7,582 bases of DNA, from NCBI GenBank assembly GCA_022769845.1, contig JALEIO010000165.1, forward strand, positions 1 to 7,582, given 5' to 3'. Numbering within the stretch: position 1 is the first letter of the stretch; every line of letters begins with the position of its first letter. A model generated the notes under the pieces. The model was given only the letters and a program-made list of their open reading frames with translations. It was not told the origin of the DNA and made no database searches. The position numbers and the translations under genes were made by a program. Of the stretch, positions 5,582 through 7,582 are shown one piece after another. This DNA comes from Oscillospiraceae bacterium (lineage in GTDB: Bacteria; Bacillota; Clostridia; UMGS1810).

Positions 5582-6471
5582 TGGATTCATATACAGAAGG
5601 ACTTATTAAAAAGGCGGGAATATTAATTGAGGCGCTCCCGTATATTCAAAAGCTTTACAAAAAAACTATTGTCATAAAATACGGCGGCAATGCCATGATA
5701 AACGAGGAGCTTAAAAAAAGCGTAATCGAGGACGTTGTGCTGCTTAAATTTGTCGGCTTAAACCCTGTGCTTGTGCACGGCGGCGGACCGGATATATCCG
5801 AAGCGCTCAAAACCTACAACGTTGAAAGCAAATTTATAAACGGACTGCGCGTGACCGACCAAGAAACAATGAATATAGCGCAAATGGTGCTTGTGGGCAA
5901 AACAAACAAAGAAATCGTGTCGCTTTTGAACGCCAAGGGCGGCAAGGCAATAGGTCTTTGCGGGCTTGACGGCAAGCTTATCGAATGTAAAAAATTATAT
6001 ACTTACGTTGACGGAAAAAAAGAGGACATCGGCTTTGTGGGCGATATTGAAAAAATCAACACAAAGGTTATAAAGCTTCTTACAGATGATGAATATATTC
6101 CCGTTATAGCGCCGATTGGCGTGGACCAAAACGGTCAGAGCTACAACATTAACGCCGACACTGTTGCGGCAGAGGTTGCAAAGGCGCTTAAGGCTGAAAA
6201 GCTTATGTATCTTACAGACGTTGACGGCGTAAAGGACAAAAACGGAAACGTAATTTTTGTAATGCCCACCGACGATGTCAACGGGTATATTGAAAAAGGT
6301 GTAATTTCGGGCGGAATGATTCCTAAAATTTTAAGCTGCAAAGACGCGGTTTTGAACGGAGTAAAAAGAGTGCATATTATTGACGGACGAATACTCCACT
6401 CGATTTTGCTTGAAATTTTCACCAAAAAAGGTATTGGAACAATGATAACAGCGGACGAATTTCACGATTAG
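5581..6471 (+). CDS. argB: N-acetylglutamate kinase
   Basis: This is a 296-residue amino-acid kinase that phosphorylates N-acetylglutamate with ATP, the second and often controlled step of arginine synthesis. Motifs in order are KYGGNAM (33-39), HGGGPD (66-71), NGLRVTD (87-93), NINADTVAAEVA (189-200), LTDVDGV (211-217) and SGGMIPK (243-249). An N-terminal helix before the kinase core (about 5-28, TEGLIKKAGILIEALPYIQK) and the C-terminal LLEIFTKKGIGTMI are features of hexameric, arginine-inhibited kinases such as that of Thermotoga, so feedback inhibition is inferred. The ATG at 5581 shares its A with the argC stop (TAATG), suggesting coupled translation; GGAGG at 5564-5568 is 12 nt upstream. 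An in-frame ATG at 5548 would add eleven residues inside argC and is rejected. Confidence 0.97.
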   Translation: MDSYTEGLIKKAGILIEALPYIQKLYKKTIVIKYGGNAMINEELKKSVIEDVVLLKFVGLNPVLVHGGGPDISEALKTYNVESKFINGLRVTDQETMNIAQMVLVGKTNKEIVSLLNAKGGKAIGLCGLDGKLIECKKLYTYVDGKKEDIGFVGDIEKINTKVIKLLTDDEYIPVIAPIGVDQNGQSYNINADTVAAEVAKALKAEKLMYLTDVDGVKDKNGNVIFVMPTDDVNGYIEKGVISGGMIPKILSCKDAVLNGVKRVHIIDGRILHSILLEIFTKKGIGTMITADEFHD

Positions 6472-6491
6472 AATTTAAGAAAGGAAATATA

Positions 6492-7418
6492 ATGGCAGAA
6501 ACCTTCAGCATATCTTTAAACCAGGTTTTAATGATGTTTACCTTCCTTTTGATAGGATATTTTGCAAAAAAAGGAAGGCTGTTAAACGAAAGCGCCGGCG
6601 GAGTAATATCAAACCTGCTTGTATGGGTATTTTTGCCCGCAATGTGCTTTAACACCTTTGCAACTCAATTTAACATAGCTTCGCTTGTAAAAAACATAAA
6701 TTTTGTAATAATCGGCGCATTTGTAATGGCGGCTGAAATTGTACTCGGCTTTTTGTGGGCTAAAGTTATGACGAAGGATAAATTTGAACGCGGCGTGTAT
6801 GCCTACACCGTAATGTTTCCGAATTATTCGTATTTCGGATATCCGCTTATTCTTGCGCTTTACGGCGAAGAATGGCTTTATTATGCAATGATGTTTATGC
6901 TGACGGGAAATATTGTGTGCTACGTTTTGGGATTTTACATTCTTGACCCCACAAAAACAAAGCTGTCGCTTAAATCGCTTTTAAATCCGCCGATTATCGC
7001 AACCGCAGTGGGCATTGTGTTCGGCGTATTCGGCATAAAGCTTCCGAAAGTGTTTATGACCGCAGTTCAAAATGCTCAAAACTGTATGGCGCCTATGTCG
7101 ATGATTCTTGCAGGATATGTTCTTTCTGATTTGCCCATTAAAAAAGCGTTTACAAATGTCCGCGTTTATCTCACACTTTTTGTGCGAATGATTTTTATTC
7201 CGTTTTGCACAGCGTTTTCACTCTATCTTTTGGGGTTTGATAAAACCGTAATTATAGTGTCGGCAGGAATGATGGCAATGCCGGCAGGGTTAAACAGCAT
7301 AGTAGTTCCCGCGTCAAAGGGGCTAAATTCCACACTCGGCGCGTGCATTGCGCTAATCTCAAATGTTGCCGCGCTTGTAATAACGCCTGTTGCATTTATG
7401 CTTCTTGCAATGATATAA
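6492..7418 (+). CDS. AEC-family transporter (auxin efflux carrier type)
   Basis: This is a 308-residue membrane protein with about ten hydrophobic segments, the usual size and shape of AEC carriers. The start at ATG 6492 has AAGAAAGGA 6 nt upstream. The two halves show the family's repeats: NLLVWVFLPAMCFNTF (41-56), PNYSYFGYPLILALYG (110-125), NPPIIATAVGIVFG (165-178), and a late MAMPAGLNSIVVPASKG (261-277). Bacterial AEC proteins move organic acids such as malate, or amino acids; the substrate cannot be read from the sequence. It starts 20 nt after argB, with no promoter or terminator between, so it is co-transcribed with the arginine genes, hinting at a link to arginine, glutamate or related acids. 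A strong terminator follows the stop. Confidence 0.93.
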   Translation: MAETFSISLNQVLMMFTFLLIGYFAKKGRLLNESAGGVISNLLVWVFLPAMCFNTFATQFNIASLVKNINFVIIGAFVMAAEIVLGFLWAKVMTKDKFERGVYAYTVMFPNYSYFGYPLILALYGEEWLYYAMMFMLTGNIVCYVLGFYILDPTKTKLSLKSLLNPPIIATAVGIVFGVFGIKLPKVFMTAVQNAQNCMAPMSMILAGYVLSDLPIKKAFTNVRVYLTLFVRMIFIPFCTAFSLYLLGFDKTVIIVSAGMMAMPAGLNSIVVPASKGLNSTLGACIALISNVAALVITPVAFMLLAMI

Positions 7419-7431
7419 AAATTTTAAACGC

Positions 7432-7466
7432 AAAAAAGACGTATGAAAATATCATACGTCTTTTTT
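7432..7466. terminator. Bidirectional rho-independent terminator after the arg operon
   Basis: GACGTATGA (7438-7446) pairs perfectly with TCATACGTC (7452-7460) around the loop AAATA. A six-base A-run (7432-7437) and T-run (7461-7466) flank it, so it works on both strands. It ends the argC-argB-AEC operon and can end the convergent gene that stops at 7487. Confidence 0.95.
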
Positions 7467-7486
7467 AATGCATATTATATTTGTTA

Positions 7487-7582
7487 TTATTTATTCATTG
7501 CTTCTGCAACCGCAACCGCAACTGCAACGGTAGCGCCAACCATCGGGTTGTTGCCCATACCGAGGAAGCCCATCATTTCAAC
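7487..7582 (-). CDS. C-terminus of a convergent gene, probably GGGtGRT-family protein (partial)
   Basis: On the minus strand the frame is open from the window edge to TAA at 7487-7489, giving the last 31 residues. They begin VEMMGFLGMGNNPMVGA and continue with an alternating Val-Ala stretch ending EAMNK. From memory this tail resembles the end of the GGGtGRT proteins of clostridia, about 330 residues, of unknown function and often next to a NifU-like scaffold gene; I cannot verify this here. The dense coding-like codon use, the stop before a terminator and the sharp composition contrast with the AT-rich flank support a real gene. The family call is tentative. Confidence 0.6.
   Translation of the reverse strand, partial: VEMMGFLGMGNNPMVGATVAVAVAVAEAMNK
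7505..7528. repeat. Short tandem hexamer repeat (YGCAAC x4) coding for Val-Ala
   Basis: Four consecutive 6-base units, TGCAAC, CGCAAC, CGCAAC and TGCAAC, lie within the partial minus-strand gene and encode the alternating Val-Ala run. The pattern keeps the frame, so a change in copy number would add or remove Val-Ala pairs. It may simply reflect a conserved protein motif. Confidence 0.7.

Noticed and set aside
1..7582. Mobile element, CRISPR array or defence system
   Set aside because: No transposase, integrase, terminal repeats, regularly spaced repeats or nuclease-like genes were seen on either strand.

Overview
The window looks like a chromosomal segment of an endospore-forming, low-to-moderate-GC Firmicute, most likely a clostridium (class Clostridia). 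The main reason is an intact spoIIGA-sigE pair, the pro-sigma-E processing protease and its sigma factor, which is a hallmark of endospore formers. AT-rich intergenic regions, purine-rich ribosome binding sites and sigma-A-type promoters fit this. The species cannot be named from the sequence.

Layout, left to right: (1) positions 2-442, plus strand, the C-terminal part of a SIS-domain phosphosugar isomerase of the GmhA type, cut by the window edge. (2) 443-638, a non-coding stretch with a tRNA-Ser-like remnant and a bidirectional rho-independent terminator shared with the convergent gene. (3) 639-4262, minus strand, the sporulation block, in transcription order spoIIGA, sigE, then a secreted protein with three S-layer homology (SLH) domains and a GH18 glycosidase domain. 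The last gene has its own sigma-A promoter inside a large AT-rich inverted repeat. (4) 4263-4543, a divergent control region. On the spoIIGA side it has a Spo0A-like box over the -35 area. On the argC side it has a TTGATT-17-GATAAT promoter. Between them lies a pair of ARG-box-like operators. (5) 4544-7418, plus strand, argC, argB (start overlapping the argC stop by one base) and an AEC-family transporter, ending in a strong bidirectional terminator. (6) 7487-7582, minus strand, the last 31 codons of a convergent gene whose tail resembles the GGGtGRT family.

How the genes work together: SpoIIGA is expected to cleave the N-terminal pro-sequence of sigma-E when the spore septum forms, turning on the mother-cell programme. 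The SLH-GH18 protein could be a surface- or spore-layer glycosidase but seems able to be transcribed on its own. ArgC and ArgB carry out steps 3 and 2 of arginine/ornithine biosynthesis. The ArgB N-terminal helix suggests the hexameric, arginine-inhibited type. The co-directional AEC carrier may move an organic or amino acid linked to this pathway.

No undescribed defence, mobile or RNA system was found. The points most worth a second look are the shared spoIIG/arg control region with paired ARG-like boxes, the replacement of the usual sigG by an SLH-GH18 gene, the inverted repeat over that gene's promoter, and the tRNA-Ser-like remnant.
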